A stretch of 64,000 bases of DNA from RUG11462 sp045539315 (GTDB lineage Bacteria > Bacillota > Clostridia > Oscillospirales > Acutalibacteraceae): the NCBI GenBank assembly GCA_045539315.1, contig JAZQFC010000037.1:142791-206790 (forward strand), read 5' to 3'. Below the pieces are notes generated by a model. The model ran no database searches. It was not told where the DNA came from and saw only the letters and a list, made by a program, of their open reading frames with translations. Shown here in pieces: positions 8,417 to 17,039 of this stretch. Made by a program: the position numbers and the translations under genes. Each line of letters starts with the position of its first letter. The first letter of the stretch is position 1.

Positions 8417-8779
8417 TTATTTTTGAATAAATTTTTTTATTGCGTCAAACGCTTCATCGCTGATAAAATGCTCTATTTTACAAGCGTCTTCCGTTGCAAT
8501 GCTACTTTCAACACCTAATTTTATAAGACACTCGGTTAAAATAGTATGTCTTTCATAAACTTTTTTGGCAATTTTCTCGCCTTTTTCCAAAAGGGTAATA
8601 AAGCCATCTTTATTCATCTCGATAAGACCTTTTTCACGAAGGTTTTTCATTGCAACTGAAACCGATGGTTTTGAAAAGCCTAGTTCATTGGCAATATCAA
8701 TTGAACGAACTTTACTGCCTTTTAAAGACAAAACATAAATTGTTTCTAAATAGTTTTCAGCAGATTCTAAAACTTTCAT
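8417..8779 (-). CDS. DtxR-family metal-dependent transcriptional regulator
   Basis: A 120-residue winged-helix repressor: HTH in IDIANELGFSKPSVSVAMKNL (residues 27-47), then the metal-binding and dimerisation region. It lacks the SH3-like third domain, so it is MntR-sized. The metal-site segment reads EDACKIEH (Cys100, Glu103, His104), with His78 in ERHTIL. A Cys at this place is found in iron-responsive DtxR/IdeR, whereas Mn-responsive MntR has Glu. I infer Fe(II) sensing. It is the last gene of the marR-gltA-dtxR unit, and feoAB, 7.5 kb away, is a plausible target. Confidence 0.85.
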   Translation of the reverse strand: MKVLESAENYLETIYVLSLKGSKVRSIDIANELGFSKPSVSVAMKNLREKGLIEMNKDGFITLLEKGEKIAKKVYERHTILTECLIKLGVESSIATEDACKIEHFISDEAFDAIKKFIQK

Positions 8780-8800
8780 TTGAAGTCCTCCTAATTAGCC

Positions 8801-10165
8801 TTATCTTTCACTAAATGGAATATACTCTCTGCGCTCGCCCACTGCCTTGTAAGCAGGACGGATGATTTTACCGGCATTGATAAGTTCTTCCATTCTGTGA
8901 GCCGACCAACCTGAAATTCTTGCAATAGCAAAAAGCGGTGTGAACAACTCTCTTGGAATACCAAGCATTTCATAAACAAAACCAGAATAAAAGTCAACAT
9001 TTGCGCTAACGCCTTTATACATTTTCTTGCTACCTGAAATAAGATTTGGCGCAATTGCAGCAACCGAATTATAAAGTTTAAACTCATCTTCTCTGTGTTT
9101 TTCTTTGGACAAAGTTTCAACAAATTGTTTGAATACATTTGCTCTTGGGTCTGACTTTGAATAAACCGCGTGACCGATACCATAAACCAAGCCTGTTTTA
9201 TCAAACGCTTCTTTATTAAGAATCTTTTGAATATAGCATTCAATCTCTTCCATGTCATTCCAATCGCGAACATTCTCTTTGATATTATCAAGCATACCAC
9301 AAACTTTAATGTTTGCACCGCCGTGTTTTGGACCTTTTAATGAGCCAAGCGCCGCAGAAATTGCCGCATAAGTATCAGTACCAGAAGATGTTACAACGTG
9401 GGTTGTAAAACTTGAGTTGTTACCGCCGCCATGCTCTGCGTGTAAAATAAGCGCAATATCAAGAATTTTTGCTTCTAAATGAGTAAACTTTGAGTCAGGA
9501 CGAAGCATATGCAAAATATTCTCTGCAATTGAATAATCAGGGTTTGGGTCATGCATAAAGAAACTCTTATTGCCCTTGATATAATAATTATAAGCCTGAT
9601 AACTATAAACTGTAAGTTGCGGGAACATTGCAATAAGTTGCAAACATTGGCGCAAAACATTTGGCAAACTTGTATCATCAGGGTTGTGGTCATAAGAATA
9701 AAGAGTTAAAACACTTCTTGCAAGCGAGTTCATCATATTTTCACTTGGTGCTTTCATAATAACATCTCTTGCAAATGATGTTGGCAAAGTAGCATAGCCA
9801 TTGAGAATGTTTTTAAACTCGGCTAACTCTTTCTTGTTTGGCAACTGACCCATAAGCAAAAGATAAGTGATTTCTTCAAAACCAAATCTATCATCTTTTA
9901 TAAGGTCGTTAACAATATCATAAATATTATAACCCCTATATATAAGTTCGCCATCGATAGGAACAACCTGACCGTTTACAAAATCTTTTGACTTAATCTC
10001 TGAAATCTCTGTAAGACCTGTAAGAACGCCATTACCATTTAAGTCACGAAGACCCCTGTTTACAGCGAATTTTTTATATAAATCTTTATCAATAATATTG
10101 TTGTTAACACAAATTTCAGAAAGATTTGAAATCTCTGGAGTTATAATAGAATAATCTTTTTTCAC
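8801..10165 (-). CDS. gltA: citrate synthase
   Basis: A 454-residue citrate synthase (oxaloacetate + acetyl-CoA to citrate; cytosol). Visible catalytic features are HAEHGGGNNSSF, GPKHGGAN, GIGHAVYSKSDPR and VDFYSGFVYEML, the last holding the catalytic Asp, plus a C-terminal ISGWSAHRMEE with substrate Arg. The GTG at 10165 is chosen because AGGAGGTG lies 5 bases upstream; an ATG-initiated extension to 10225 would overlap marR and lacks such a site. It has an N-terminal extension of about 60 residues before the core, as in other clostridial forms. It probably supplies 2-oxoglutarate for glutamate synthesis rather than a full TCA cycle. Confidence 0.93.
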   Translation of the reverse strand: MKKDYSIITPEISNLSEICVNNNIIDKDLYKKFAVNRGLRDLNGNGVLTGLTEISEIKSKDFVNGQVVPIDGELIYRGYNIYDIVNDLIKDDRFGFEEITYLLLMGQLPNKKELAEFKNILNGYATLPTSFARDVIMKAPSENMMNSLARSVLTLYSYDHNPDDTSLPNVLRQCLQLIAMFPQLTVYSYQAYNYYIKGNKSFFMHDPNPDYSIAENILHMLRPDSKFTHLEAKILDIALILHAEHGGGNNSSFTTHVVTSSGTDTYAAISAALGSLKGPKHGGANIKVCGMLDNIKENVRDWNDMEEIECYIQKILNKEAFDKTGLVYGIGHAVYSKSDPRANVFKQFVETLSKEKHREDEFKLYNSVAAIAPNLISGSKKMYKGVSANVDFYSGFVYEMLGIPRELFTPLFAIARISGWSAHRMEELINAGKIIRPAYKAVGERREYIPFSER

Positions 10166-10190
10166 TTCGACACCTCCTAATAAATGTCTG

Positions 10191-10637
10191 TTATCTATTT
10201 TCTTTAATTTCATCATCAAAGGCATTTAATATAAGTTCAGACAAATGCAAAAACTGAATAATGTTTTCTCTGCCAACTCTATCATAAACCTTTAAAATGA
10301 AATCGTGAATAATTTTATCATTTTCTTGTTTTACTTCTACACCTTTTTCAGTTATGAAAACCAATGTGTTTCTTCTGTTTTCTTTTTCAACCTCTCTGGT
10401 GATAAGGCCTTTTTTCTCTAATGCGTTTAAAGTTTTTGTAATCGAAGGCGCAGTAATTTTAAGCCTTTTTGTTAAATTAGAAACTCTCACATAAGTATTT
10501 TCTTCTTTTTCAATGATTTTAGATAAAACTTTAAGCATAGTGTATTCACTTGAATTAATACCTTTATGAATAGGATTAAAACTCATTGAATGAAGTTTTT
10601 TAACTTTAGAAAGAATATCTATTTCTTCGTGTAACAA
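10191..10637 (-). CDS. MarR-family transcriptional regulator
   Basis: A 148-residue MarR-type winged helix protein: YVRVSNLTKRLKITAPSITK recognition helix region and the wing KENRRNTLVFITEKG. The TTG at 10637 is preferred as start because GGGGGA lies six bases ahead; an upstream in-frame ATG at 10670 has no ribosome site and overlaps the palindromic operator candidate. It precedes gltA and dtxR on the same strand, so it may be autoregulated and control citrate synthase. The ligand is unknown. Confidence 0.85.
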   Translation of the reverse strand: MLHEEIDILSKVKKLHSMSFNPIHKGINSSEYTMLKVLSKIIEKEENTYVRVSNLTKRLKITAPSITKTLNALEKKGLITREVEKENRRNTLVFITEKGVEVKQENDKIIHDFILKVYDRVGRENIIQFLHLSELILNAFDDEIKENR

Positions 10638-10670
10638 AACTATTCCCCCACTCGAATTATGTCGAAACAT

Positions 10671-10683
10671 TTAGCCTGGCTAA
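10671..10683. promoter_or_regulatory. palindromic operator candidate in front of marR
   Basis: TTAGCCTGGCTAA is a perfect 13-base inverted repeat about a central T, within the marR leader. Short TTAG...CTAA palindromes are common autoregulatory sites of MarR proteins, so autoregulation is a fair inference. Confidence 0.5.
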
Positions 10684-10688
10684 TTATT

Positions 10689-10748
10689 AACCTTGTTTAT
10701 ATTACCATACTAAACCAATTAAAATGTTAACAAATTGTGAACAAGGTT
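10689..10748. repeat. separated inverted repeat upstream of marR
   Basis: AACCTTGTT (10689-10697) and AACAAGGTT (10740-10748) are perfect 9-base inverted copies about 42 bases apart, bracketing the presumed marR promoter. A second regulator site or a looping pair is possible. Confidence 0.4.
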
Positions 10749-10780
10749 TATACTTTACTTAAATTATACCCTTTTTAACG

Positions 10781-10814
10781 CAAAAACCACTCGTCAAAAA
10801 ACGAGTGGTTTTTA
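10781..10814 (-). terminator. terminator of the GH94 gene
   Basis: AACCACTCGT (10785-10794) pairs with ACGAGTGGTT (10801-10810), with a T run on the minus strand, directly after the cellobiose phosphorylase stop. Confidence 0.9.
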
Positions 10815-10826
10815 ATTTCTTTGTTT

Positions 10827-13259
10827 TTAACCCATAATAACTTTTACTTCGCGAACTTTATTGCCAACAGGTTTGATAGCGCCGAATGGCACTTCTTCGC
10901 CATCAACAATAAGTTTTGCAACACCTTTTTGCGCTTTTGCGCTGTTATCAACTGTGATATTGAAAGTGTCGCCTCTGAATTTACGAGTAACTGTAAATTC
11001 AGTAATATCATCAGGAAGGCAAGGGTCAACTACAAGACCATCATAATCAGGTTTGATACCTAGAATAAATCTTGAAACATTATAGAAAGTCCAAGCCGCA
11101 GTACCTGTAAGCCATGAGTTTTTAGCCTCGCCATGATTTTTAGCATCTCTACCTGCAATCATTTGTGAGTAAACATAAGGCTCTGTTCTGTGAACTTCAG
11201 AAATATCCTCTAAATAAGCAGGGCAAGTTTTTCTATAAACTTCAAACGCTCTATTACCTCTGCCTACAACTGTTTCTGCAATTGAAACCCAAGGGTTATT
11301 ATGACAGAAAATACCGCCATTCTCTTTATATCCCGGTGGATATGAAGAAATCTCGCCAAGTTCAATATGATAACGTGTGTAAGATGGGCTATTAAGCACG
11401 ATACCATATTTAGTATCAAGATATTTTTCAACAGACTCTAAAGCCTTTAATGCTCTGCCATCTTCAACACCGATACCTGCCATTACGCAGAAGCCTTGTG
11501 GCTCAATAAAGATTTTACCTTCATCACATTCTTTTGAACCGATTTTGTTGCTATAAGCGTCATAAGCACGAACAAACCATTCGCCGTCCCAACCTGCAGT
11601 GAGCACTGCTTCGGTCATTTCATCAATTGCTTTTTGAGCGGCTTTTGCTTCTTCAACAAGTCCTTTTTGTTCGCACATTCTAATATAATCAGGGCCAACT
11701 GCAACAAACATACCTGCAATAAATACAGATTCAGCAACAGGACCTTCTGAAGGACCGAATGTTTGGAAACTCTCGCCTGGATTTTCAGAGAAACAGTTAA
11801 GATTCAAACAGTCATTCCAGTCTGCACGGCCGATAAGTGGCAATTTATGAGGACCAAGGTTATTTGTAACATGGTCGAATGAGCGTTTTAAGTGAACCAA
11901 CAATGTATCTGCTTTTGACTCATCATTATCAAATGGCACCATCTCGTCAAGAATTGACCAGTCGCCTGTTTCTTTAATATATGCTGCAACACCAAAGATA
12001 AGCCAGAGTGGGTCATCATTAAAGCCACTACCGATATCGTTGTTACCCTTTTTAGTAAGAGGTTGATATTGGTGATAAGCAGAGCCATCTTCCATTTGAG
12101 TAGCGGCAATATCAAGAATTCTCTCACGAGCACGTTCAGGAATAAGATGAATAAATCCTAACAAGTCTTGTGAAGAATCTCTAAAGCCCATACCACGACC
12201 GATACCTGATTCAAAATATGAAGCAGAACGAGACATATTAAATGTAACCATACATTGATATTGGTTCCAGATATTAACCATTCTATCAAGTTTTTCATCG
12301 CCTGAAACTACTGAATATGTAGATAAAAGATTTGTCCAATATGCTTTGAGGTCTTCAAGCGCGCTATCAACTTGGTCATCTGTTTTGAATTTAGCAAGTA
12401 ATTCATTAGCAGGTTTTTTGTTGATAACATCTTGCGCTTCCCATTTATCGTCCCTATCATTTTCACAATAGCCTAAAACGAAAATCAAAGATTTTGTTTC
12501 GCCTGGGTTTAATGTGATTTTCTTTGAATGAGAACCAATTGGTGACCAACCTGAAGCCACAGAATTTCTTGATTTATTTTCTAAAACTGCATCAGGACAG
12601 TCAAAACCATTGTAAAGACCGATAAATGTTTCTCTATCAGTATCAAAACCGTCAATTTCCTCATTGCAAGAGAAAACTGCATAATGGTTTCTTCTTTCTC
12701 TATACTCGGTTTTATGATAAATTGTTGAACCAATTACCTCAACTTCACCTGTTGAGAAGTTTCTTTGGAAGTTAGTTGTATCATCATTAGCGTCCCAAAG
12801 ACAAAATTCAACAAATGAGTAAACTGTGAAATCTTTTTTTGTTTCAGTTTCATTAGTGAATTTAAGACGATAAATAGCCGCAGTAGTATCAAGCGGAACA
12901 AAAGTTGTTTGCTCGGCTTTAAGGCCATTTACTTTAGATGAAATAACTGAATAACCTAAACCATGGCGACATTCATAACTCTCATAATCTGCTTTGCAAG
13001 GTTTCCAACCTGGGTTGAACACTTTGCCGCCCTCATTGATGTAAAAATAAATACCACCATCATCAGTTGGCACATTATTGTATCTATAACGAGTAAGTCT
13101 TAACAAACGCGCATCTTTATAAAAACAGTAGCCTCCCGATGTATTAGAAATAAGGCCAAAGAAGTCTTTATTACCGAGATAGTTTATCCAAGGATATGGA
13201 GTTTTAGGCTCGGTGATGACATATTCTCTTGCCTTATCATCAAAATGTCCGAATTTCAT
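10827..13259 (-). CDS. cbpA: GH94 cellobiose phosphorylase
   Basis: An 810-residue cytosolic GH94 enzyme, the usual length for cellobiose phosphorylase, which converts cellobiose and phosphate to glucose 1-phosphate and glucose. The N-terminal beta-sandwich begins MKFGHFDDKAREYVI. The (alpha/alpha)6 barrel carries GIGRGMGFRDSSQDLLG and GRADWNDCLNLNCFS around residue 482; its Asp is the general acid in the family, and ESFQT after it is typical of cellobiose-specific members. No signal peptide is present. It is transcribed alone from TTGCAA-17-TATTAT, and its transporter is not adjacent. Specificity for cellobiose rather than cellodextrin or laminaribiose is inferred from similarity. Confidence 0.88.
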   Translation of the reverse strand: MKFGHFDDKAREYVITEPKTPYPWINYLGNKDFFGLISNTSGGYCFYKDARLLRLTRYRYNNVPTDDGGIYFYINEGGKVFNPGWKPCKADYESYECRHGLGYSVISSKVNGLKAEQTTFVPLDTTAAIYRLKFTNETETKKDFTVYSFVEFCLWDANDDTTNFQRNFSTGEVEVIGSTIYHKTEYRERRNHYAVFSCNEEIDGFDTDRETFIGLYNGFDCPDAVLENKSRNSVASGWSPIGSHSKKITLNPGETKSLIFVLGYCENDRDDKWEAQDVINKKPANELLAKFKTDDQVDSALEDLKAYWTNLLSTYSVVSGDEKLDRMVNIWNQYQCMVTFNMSRSASYFESGIGRGMGFRDSSQDLLGFIHLIPERARERILDIAATQMEDGSAYHQYQPLTKKGNNDIGSGFNDDPLWLIFGVAAYIKETGDWSILDEMVPFDNDESKADTLLVHLKRSFDHVTNNLGPHKLPLIGRADWNDCLNLNCFSENPGESFQTFGPSEGPVAESVFIAGMFVAVGPDYIRMCEQKGLVEEAKAAQKAIDEMTEAVLTAGWDGEWFVRAYDAYSNKIGSKECDEGKIFIEPQGFCVMAGIGVEDGRALKALESVEKYLDTKYGIVLNSPSYTRYHIELGEISSYPPGYKENGGIFCHNNPWVSIAETVVGRGNRAFEVYRKTCPAYLEDISEVHRTEPYVYSQMIAGRDAKNHGEAKNSWLTGTAAWTFYNVSRFILGIKPDYDGLVVDPCLPDDITEFTVTRKFRGDTFNITVDNSAKAQKGVAKLIVDGEEVPFGAIKPVGNKVREVKVIMG

Positions 13260-13290
13260 TTTGTTGCCTCCTAAAATTTTATATAACTAT

Positions 13291-13319
13291 ATAATAAGAT
13301 AAAATCGCATTTTTTGCAA
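13291..13319 (-). promoter_or_regulatory. promoter of the GH94 gene
   Basis: Minus strand TTGCAA (13314-13319) and TATTAT (13291-13296), spacer 17, with AGGAGG before the ATG. Confidence 0.7.
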
Positions 13320-13458
13320 GTATTATTTTAATTAAACTGAATTTTTCTCGAATTTGCAATTTTTTGAATTGATTTTAGTCATTTTGCACAAAAACCAATG
13401 TCGATTTTTATGAAAATATGCTAAATGGTAGAAAAATCAAAAAAATCACGATTTATTG

Positions 13459-13487
13459 TTGACATTGCATAAAAACGGGTGTATAAT
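13459..13487 (+). promoter_or_regulatory. perfect consensus promoter of the SCP2-domain gene
   Basis: TTGACA (13459-13464), a 17-base spacer and TATAAT (13482-13487): both hexamers and the spacing match the sigma-A consensus exactly, implying high expression. Confidence 0.9.
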
Positions 13488-13520
13488 TTGGTCAAACGAC
13501 ACAAAAAGGTTGTGATTTTT

Positions 13521-13982
13521 ATGACATTTGAACAAAAATTTGATTCATTAAAAACTGCTTTCGATAAAGCGGACGTTAAAAAGTTTAATAGTGATTTCTT
13601 TGCAATCCAACTCACAATGACTGATGAAGATTGCGGTGGTACTTTCTATATTGAATACAAAGATGGTAACTATTCAGTAGAGCCTTACAACTACTATGAC
13701 AACACAGCAACAGTTCTTGCTCCTGCAAGTACAATTGCTAAACTTTCTAAAGGTGTTGTTGCAAAAGATTTAATTGTTGATGGCGATGTTGAAGTTATCA
13801 AAACACTCGCTTCTGCTTTGAAACCAGTTAAAAAGGCTCCTGCTAAAAAGCCTGCTGCTAAAAAGGCAGAAACAAAAGTAGCTAAAGCACCTGCTAAAAA
13901 AGCAGAAACAGTTGCTAAAAAAGCTACAACTCCGGTTGCTAAAAAGACAACCGTTAAAAAAGATACTAAAGCAGCAAAATAA
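13521..13982 (+). CDS. SCP2 sterol-binding domain protein with histone H1-like Lys/Ala tail
   Basis: A 153-residue protein in two parts. Residues 1-100 look like an SCP2 (sterol carrier) domain: FAIQLTMTDEDCGGTFYIEYKDGNYSVEP and a helix ending in the region of DLIVDGDVEVIKTLASAL. Residues 104-153 are a disordered, highly basic tail built from repeated PAKK, AKKAET and VAKK units, like the C-terminal arm of eukaryotic H1 or bacterial H1-like proteins. SCP2 domains bind hydrophobic ligands; such tails bind nucleic acids or anionic polymers. No signal peptide or membrane segment is seen. The ATG at 13521 is used; an in-frame ATG at 13479 lies inside the promoter. Function is unknown. Confidence 0.8.
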   Translation: MTFEQKFDSLKTAFDKADVKKFNSDFFAIQLTMTDEDCGGTFYIEYKDGNYSVEPYNYYDNTATVLAPASTIAKLSKGVVAKDLIVDGDVEVIKTLASALKPVKKAPAKKPAAKKAETKVAKAPAKKAETVAKKATTPVAKKTTVKKDTKAAK

Positions 13983-14050
13983 CCTTTCTTTAGTATCTAT
14001 ATTAATTAGCTATTCCTCTTTTAAGTTTTTTCATTATATACTCCATTTCA

Positions 14051-14085
14051 GAAAAGCCGGCAGTTTTACTGTCGGCTTTTCACTT
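14051..14085 (+). terminator. terminator of the SCP2-domain gene
   Basis: AAAAGCCGGCAG (14052-14063) pairs with CTGTCGGCTTTT (14069-14080), one G:T pair, in a T-rich context. Confidence 0.85.
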
Positions 14086-14096
14086 TGTAAAAAACT

Positions 14097-14130
14097 AAAA
14101 CCCCATTCGCAAAACAACGAATGGGGTTTA
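14097..14130 (-). terminator. terminator of the comFC operon
   Basis: AAACCCCATTCG (14098-14109) and CGAATGGGGTTT (14118-14129) form a perfect 12-bp stem that overlaps the comFC stop codon; the minus strand has a T run after it. Confidence 0.85.
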
Positions 14131-14823
14131 TTCTGTTTTTGCAATAGTGGCGCAATATATTTTTGTTACGCCTTCAATACGAAGCACTTTTGCACATTCA
14201 TTCAAAGTTGAACAACTGGTCATAATATCATCAACCAAAAGCACTCTTTGATACTCAATTGGAATAGGGCTTGTTTCATAAATTCCTTTAACATTTTGAC
14301 GGCGTTGTTTAAAATTCAGAGTGTGTTGCGATTGCGCGCGTTTTACTTGGTGCAAAACATTATTCAAAACAGGCACTCTTAAGCGCTTTGATAATTCATT
14401 GCACAACAATTCGCTTTGATTAAAACCTCGTTGCCTTTTTCTCGACTTATGAAGCGGCACAGGAATTATAGCATCAAACTGAACATTTTTATATCTTTTA
14501 GCAATTATATCTGCAATATACTCTGCAAAAAATCTTGCAAGACGCAGATTTTTAATTCTTTTAAAAGAAATAATTGCATTTTTAAGCGGCGCTTGATATT
14601 TAAAAGGCGCTACGCTTCTAAAATAAAATTTTGGATACTTTTTGCACTCGCATTTTGATTTCAAACTGAAACACACTTTACAGCGCTCGCCCTTTTCAGT
14701 TTCTTTAAAATTTTCAAAACACTCTTTGCAAAACAAATCGGTTGCAGGGATAACTCTTTTACAACAAGGGCATTTATTAGGAAATAGGCAATGTAAGATT
14801 TTAAGTTTTGTTGACTCTTTCAT
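14128..14823 (-). CDS. comFC: ComF-family phosphoribosyltransferase-like protein
   Basis: A 231-residue ComFC/GntX-type protein: an N-terminal zinc-ribbon-like segment with CPCC, CKEC, CKVC and CEC pairs, then a type I PRTase domain with the PRPP-loop VLLVDDIMTSCSTL near residue 200. ComFC takes part in uptake or processing of transforming DNA in naturally competent bacteria; the biochemical activity is not settled. It follows recD2 by 2 bases and is the last gene of that operon, terminated by a hairpin that covers the stop codon. Linkage with RecD2 suggests a DNA uptake or repair theme. Confidence 0.9.
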   Translation of the reverse strand: MKESTKLKILHCLFPNKCPCCKRVIPATDLFCKECFENFKETEKGERCKVCFSLKSKCECKKYPKFYFRSVAPFKYQAPLKNAIISFKRIKNLRLARFFAEYIADIIAKRYKNVQFDAIIPVPLHKSRKRQRGFNQSELLCNELSKRLRVPVLNNVLHQVKRAQSQHTLNFKQRRQNVKGIYETSPIPIEYQRVLLVDDIMTSCSTLNECAKVLRIEGVTKIYCATIAKTE

Positions 14824-14825
14824 TC

Positions 14826-17039
14826 TTAAAACCCGCTCATAGCATTAGTTGCGTGCAGCAAAAAATGTTTAAACGCAGTATAGCGTTTTGTTTTTTTATT
14901 ATTATCTATCATAAGTTTTAAATCATTGCTATTTCCTATTATCACAAGCATTTTTTTCGCCCTTGTAACCGCTGTATATAATAGATTTCTATACTTTAAC
15001 TGTGGTGGAATATCGCACACAGGCAAAATAACGCAGTCAAACTCGCTTCCCTGACTTTTATGCACAGTAATTGCATATGCGAGTTCAATATCTTCGAGTT
15101 CTTCACCGGTAAACATGGCTATTTTATCATCAAAGCGCACAGTTATAGTTGATGTTTGCTTATCTATACTTTCAAGCACACCAATATCGCCATTAAACAC
15201 GCCCAAACCTTGCTCGCCATTTGGCTTTGTCCAAATAACATCATAATTATTTTTAACCTGCATAACCTTATCCCCCTCGCGAAGAATAAAGCCTTTTCGC
15301 TTTATTTCTCGCTTGGTCATTCTGTTTTCAGGGTTGATAACGCTTTGCAAAATGTTGTTTATATTTATTGTTCCTGTTTTCATTTTGCGAGATGGACAAA
15401 GCACCTGCATATTTTCAGGTGTAAAACCATAAACGCTCGGCAAACGCTCTAAATAAAGCGAAGAAATAAGTTTATCAGGCGTGCGACTATCGGTAACAAA
15501 AAAGTCACTCTCGTTATCGCTTGATACTTTTGGCATTTCGCCTTTGATAATTCTATGAGCATTTGTAACTATAAAACTTTTTTGCGCTTGGCGGAACACC
15601 TTTTCAAGACGAATTACAGGCACTACGCCAGACTCAATAATATCATTAAGCACGTTTCCCGCGCCTACTGATGGCAACTGGTCAACATCGCCAACTAAAA
15701 TCAAACGGCAGTTAAGACTCATAGCCTTTAAAAGCGCCTCAAAAAGCCCTATATCCATCATCGAAAGTTCATCTACAACAATGCAGTCAAACTCTAATGG
15801 GTTTTTATCATTTTTCTTGAATCTTTGCTTATCATTTTCGCCCCATTCAACCTCTAAAAGACGATGAATGGTTTTTGCTTCTCTGCCACAAAGTTCGCTC
15901 ATTCTTTTTGCCGCTCTGCCTGTAGGCGCTGCAAGAGCAATTTTTGCACCTGATTCTTCAAGCAAAGAAATAATAGCATTTAAAGTAGTTGTTTTGCCTG
16001 TACCAGGACCACCTGTTAAAACAAGCATACCCGAAACCAGCGCTTTTGTGATGGCTTGTTTTTGAACTTCATCATACAAAACGCCTGTTTCTCGCTCAAC
16101 CTGATTTAAACGAGAAGCAGAAACCGGCACTTCTGCAGGTGGCACACTCATCATAAGCGCGATACGATTAGCGCAATAATACTCGGCTTTATAAAGTTCG
16201 TGTAAAAACACAAATTCTCTATCATCAAGAGTTACACAAGTTAGCACGCCATTATAAATCATATCTTCTAACGCATCGACACAAACACTTTCCGAGCAAC
16301 CTAGCAATTTTGCAGAAGTTTCACACAGTTTGTCCTTCGGCAAACAGGTGTGACCATTTCTTAAATTATGCCTTAAAATATATTCAATTCCGGCTTCTAA
16401 CCTATATGACGAATCAACCTCGCTACCTATACTATTAGCGATTTCATCTGCACGCATAAAAGAAAAACCTATTCCCTCATGCATTAGCATATACGGATTT
16501 TTTTGAATTCTTTCAACACTTGAAGCACCTAATTTTTTATAAATTCTCATCGCTTCATTATTAGTAATATTAAAATCTGCGAGTTTTAACATAACCTCTC
16601 GCACACCATATTGTTTTAAAAATTCATCTCTGATTTTTTTGGCTTTTTCTAAAGATATGCCTTTAATTTGCGCCAATTTTTGATAGTCATTTTCAATTAC
16701 TTCAAGCGTTTTTTCTTGGAATTTTGAAACTATCATATTCGCAGTTGCAGGGCCTACGCCTTTAATTGCGCCTGATGAAAGATATTTTAAAACCGCCGCA
16801 GTCGAAGTTGGCATTGTGCATATCGCTTGTTCGGCTTTAAACTGCTGACCATATTGCGGATGAATAATAAACTCGCCTAAAAGTTCAACCTCTTCGCCAA
16901 CATTTATGTATGGCAAAACACCAACAACGGTTACAGGCTCACCGTTTACCGAAATGGTAAACACGCTATAACCGTTATCTTCGTTTACATATGTAATGTC
17001 TTCAACAGTACCTTTTAAACGTTCAAATGTTTCACTCAT
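14826..17039 (-). CDS. recD2: SF1 helicase RecD2 (RecD-like, without RecBC)
   Basis: A 737-residue RecD/TraA-family DNA helicase. An N-terminal OB-like region with tandem helix-hairpin-helix motifs (GAIKGVGPATANMIV, LAQIKGISLEKAKKI) precedes the motor. The motor has Walker A GGPGTGKTTTL near residue 345, VVDELSMMD as Walker B, GDVDQLPSVGAG (motif III), and YAITVHKSQGSEFD near the end. RecD2 is a 5'-3' helicase in Firmicutes involved in replication fork and mismatch repair functions. The start overlaps the stop of the upstream small gene by 8 bases, and AAAGGA precedes the ATG. Confidence 0.93.
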   Translation of the reverse strand: MSETFERLKGTVEDITYVNEDNGYSVFTISVNGEPVTVVGVLPYINVGEEVELLGEFIIHPQYGQQFKAEQAICTMPTSTAAVLKYLSSGAIKGVGPATANMIVSKFQEKTLEVIENDYQKLAQIKGISLEKAKKIRDEFLKQYGVREVMLKLADFNITNNEAMRIYKKLGASSVERIQKNPYMLMHEGIGFSFMRADEIANSIGSEVDSSYRLEAGIEYILRHNLRNGHTCLPKDKLCETSAKLLGCSESVCVDALEDMIYNGVLTCVTLDDREFVFLHELYKAEYYCANRIALMMSVPPAEVPVSASRLNQVERETGVLYDEVQKQAITKALVSGMLVLTGGPGTGKTTTLNAIISLLEESGAKIALAAPTGRAAKRMSELCGREAKTIHRLLEVEWGENDKQRFKKNDKNPLEFDCIVVDELSMMDIGLFEALLKAMSLNCRLILVGDVDQLPSVGAGNVLNDIIESGVVPVIRLEKVFRQAQKSFIVTNAHRIIKGEMPKVSSDNESDFFVTDSRTPDKLISSLYLERLPSVYGFTPENMQVLCPSRKMKTGTININNILQSVINPENRMTKREIKRKGFILREGDKVMQVKNNYDVIWTKPNGEQGLGVFNGDIGVLESIDKQTSTITVRFDDKIAMFTGEELEDIELAYAITVHKSQGSEFDCVILPVCDIPPQLKYRNLLYTAVTRAKKMLVIIGNSNDLKLMIDNNKKTKRYTAFKHFLLHATNAMSGF

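Noticed and set aside
8791..9318. 175-codon minus-strand frame inside citrate synthase
   Set aside because: Out-of-frame shadow of gltA with no ribosome site; the gltA frame has all catalytic motifs.
13479..13520. Upstream ATG start for the SCP2-domain protein
   Set aside because: It lies inside the promoter region, before the transcript would begin; the ATG at 13521 is downstream of the predicted start point.
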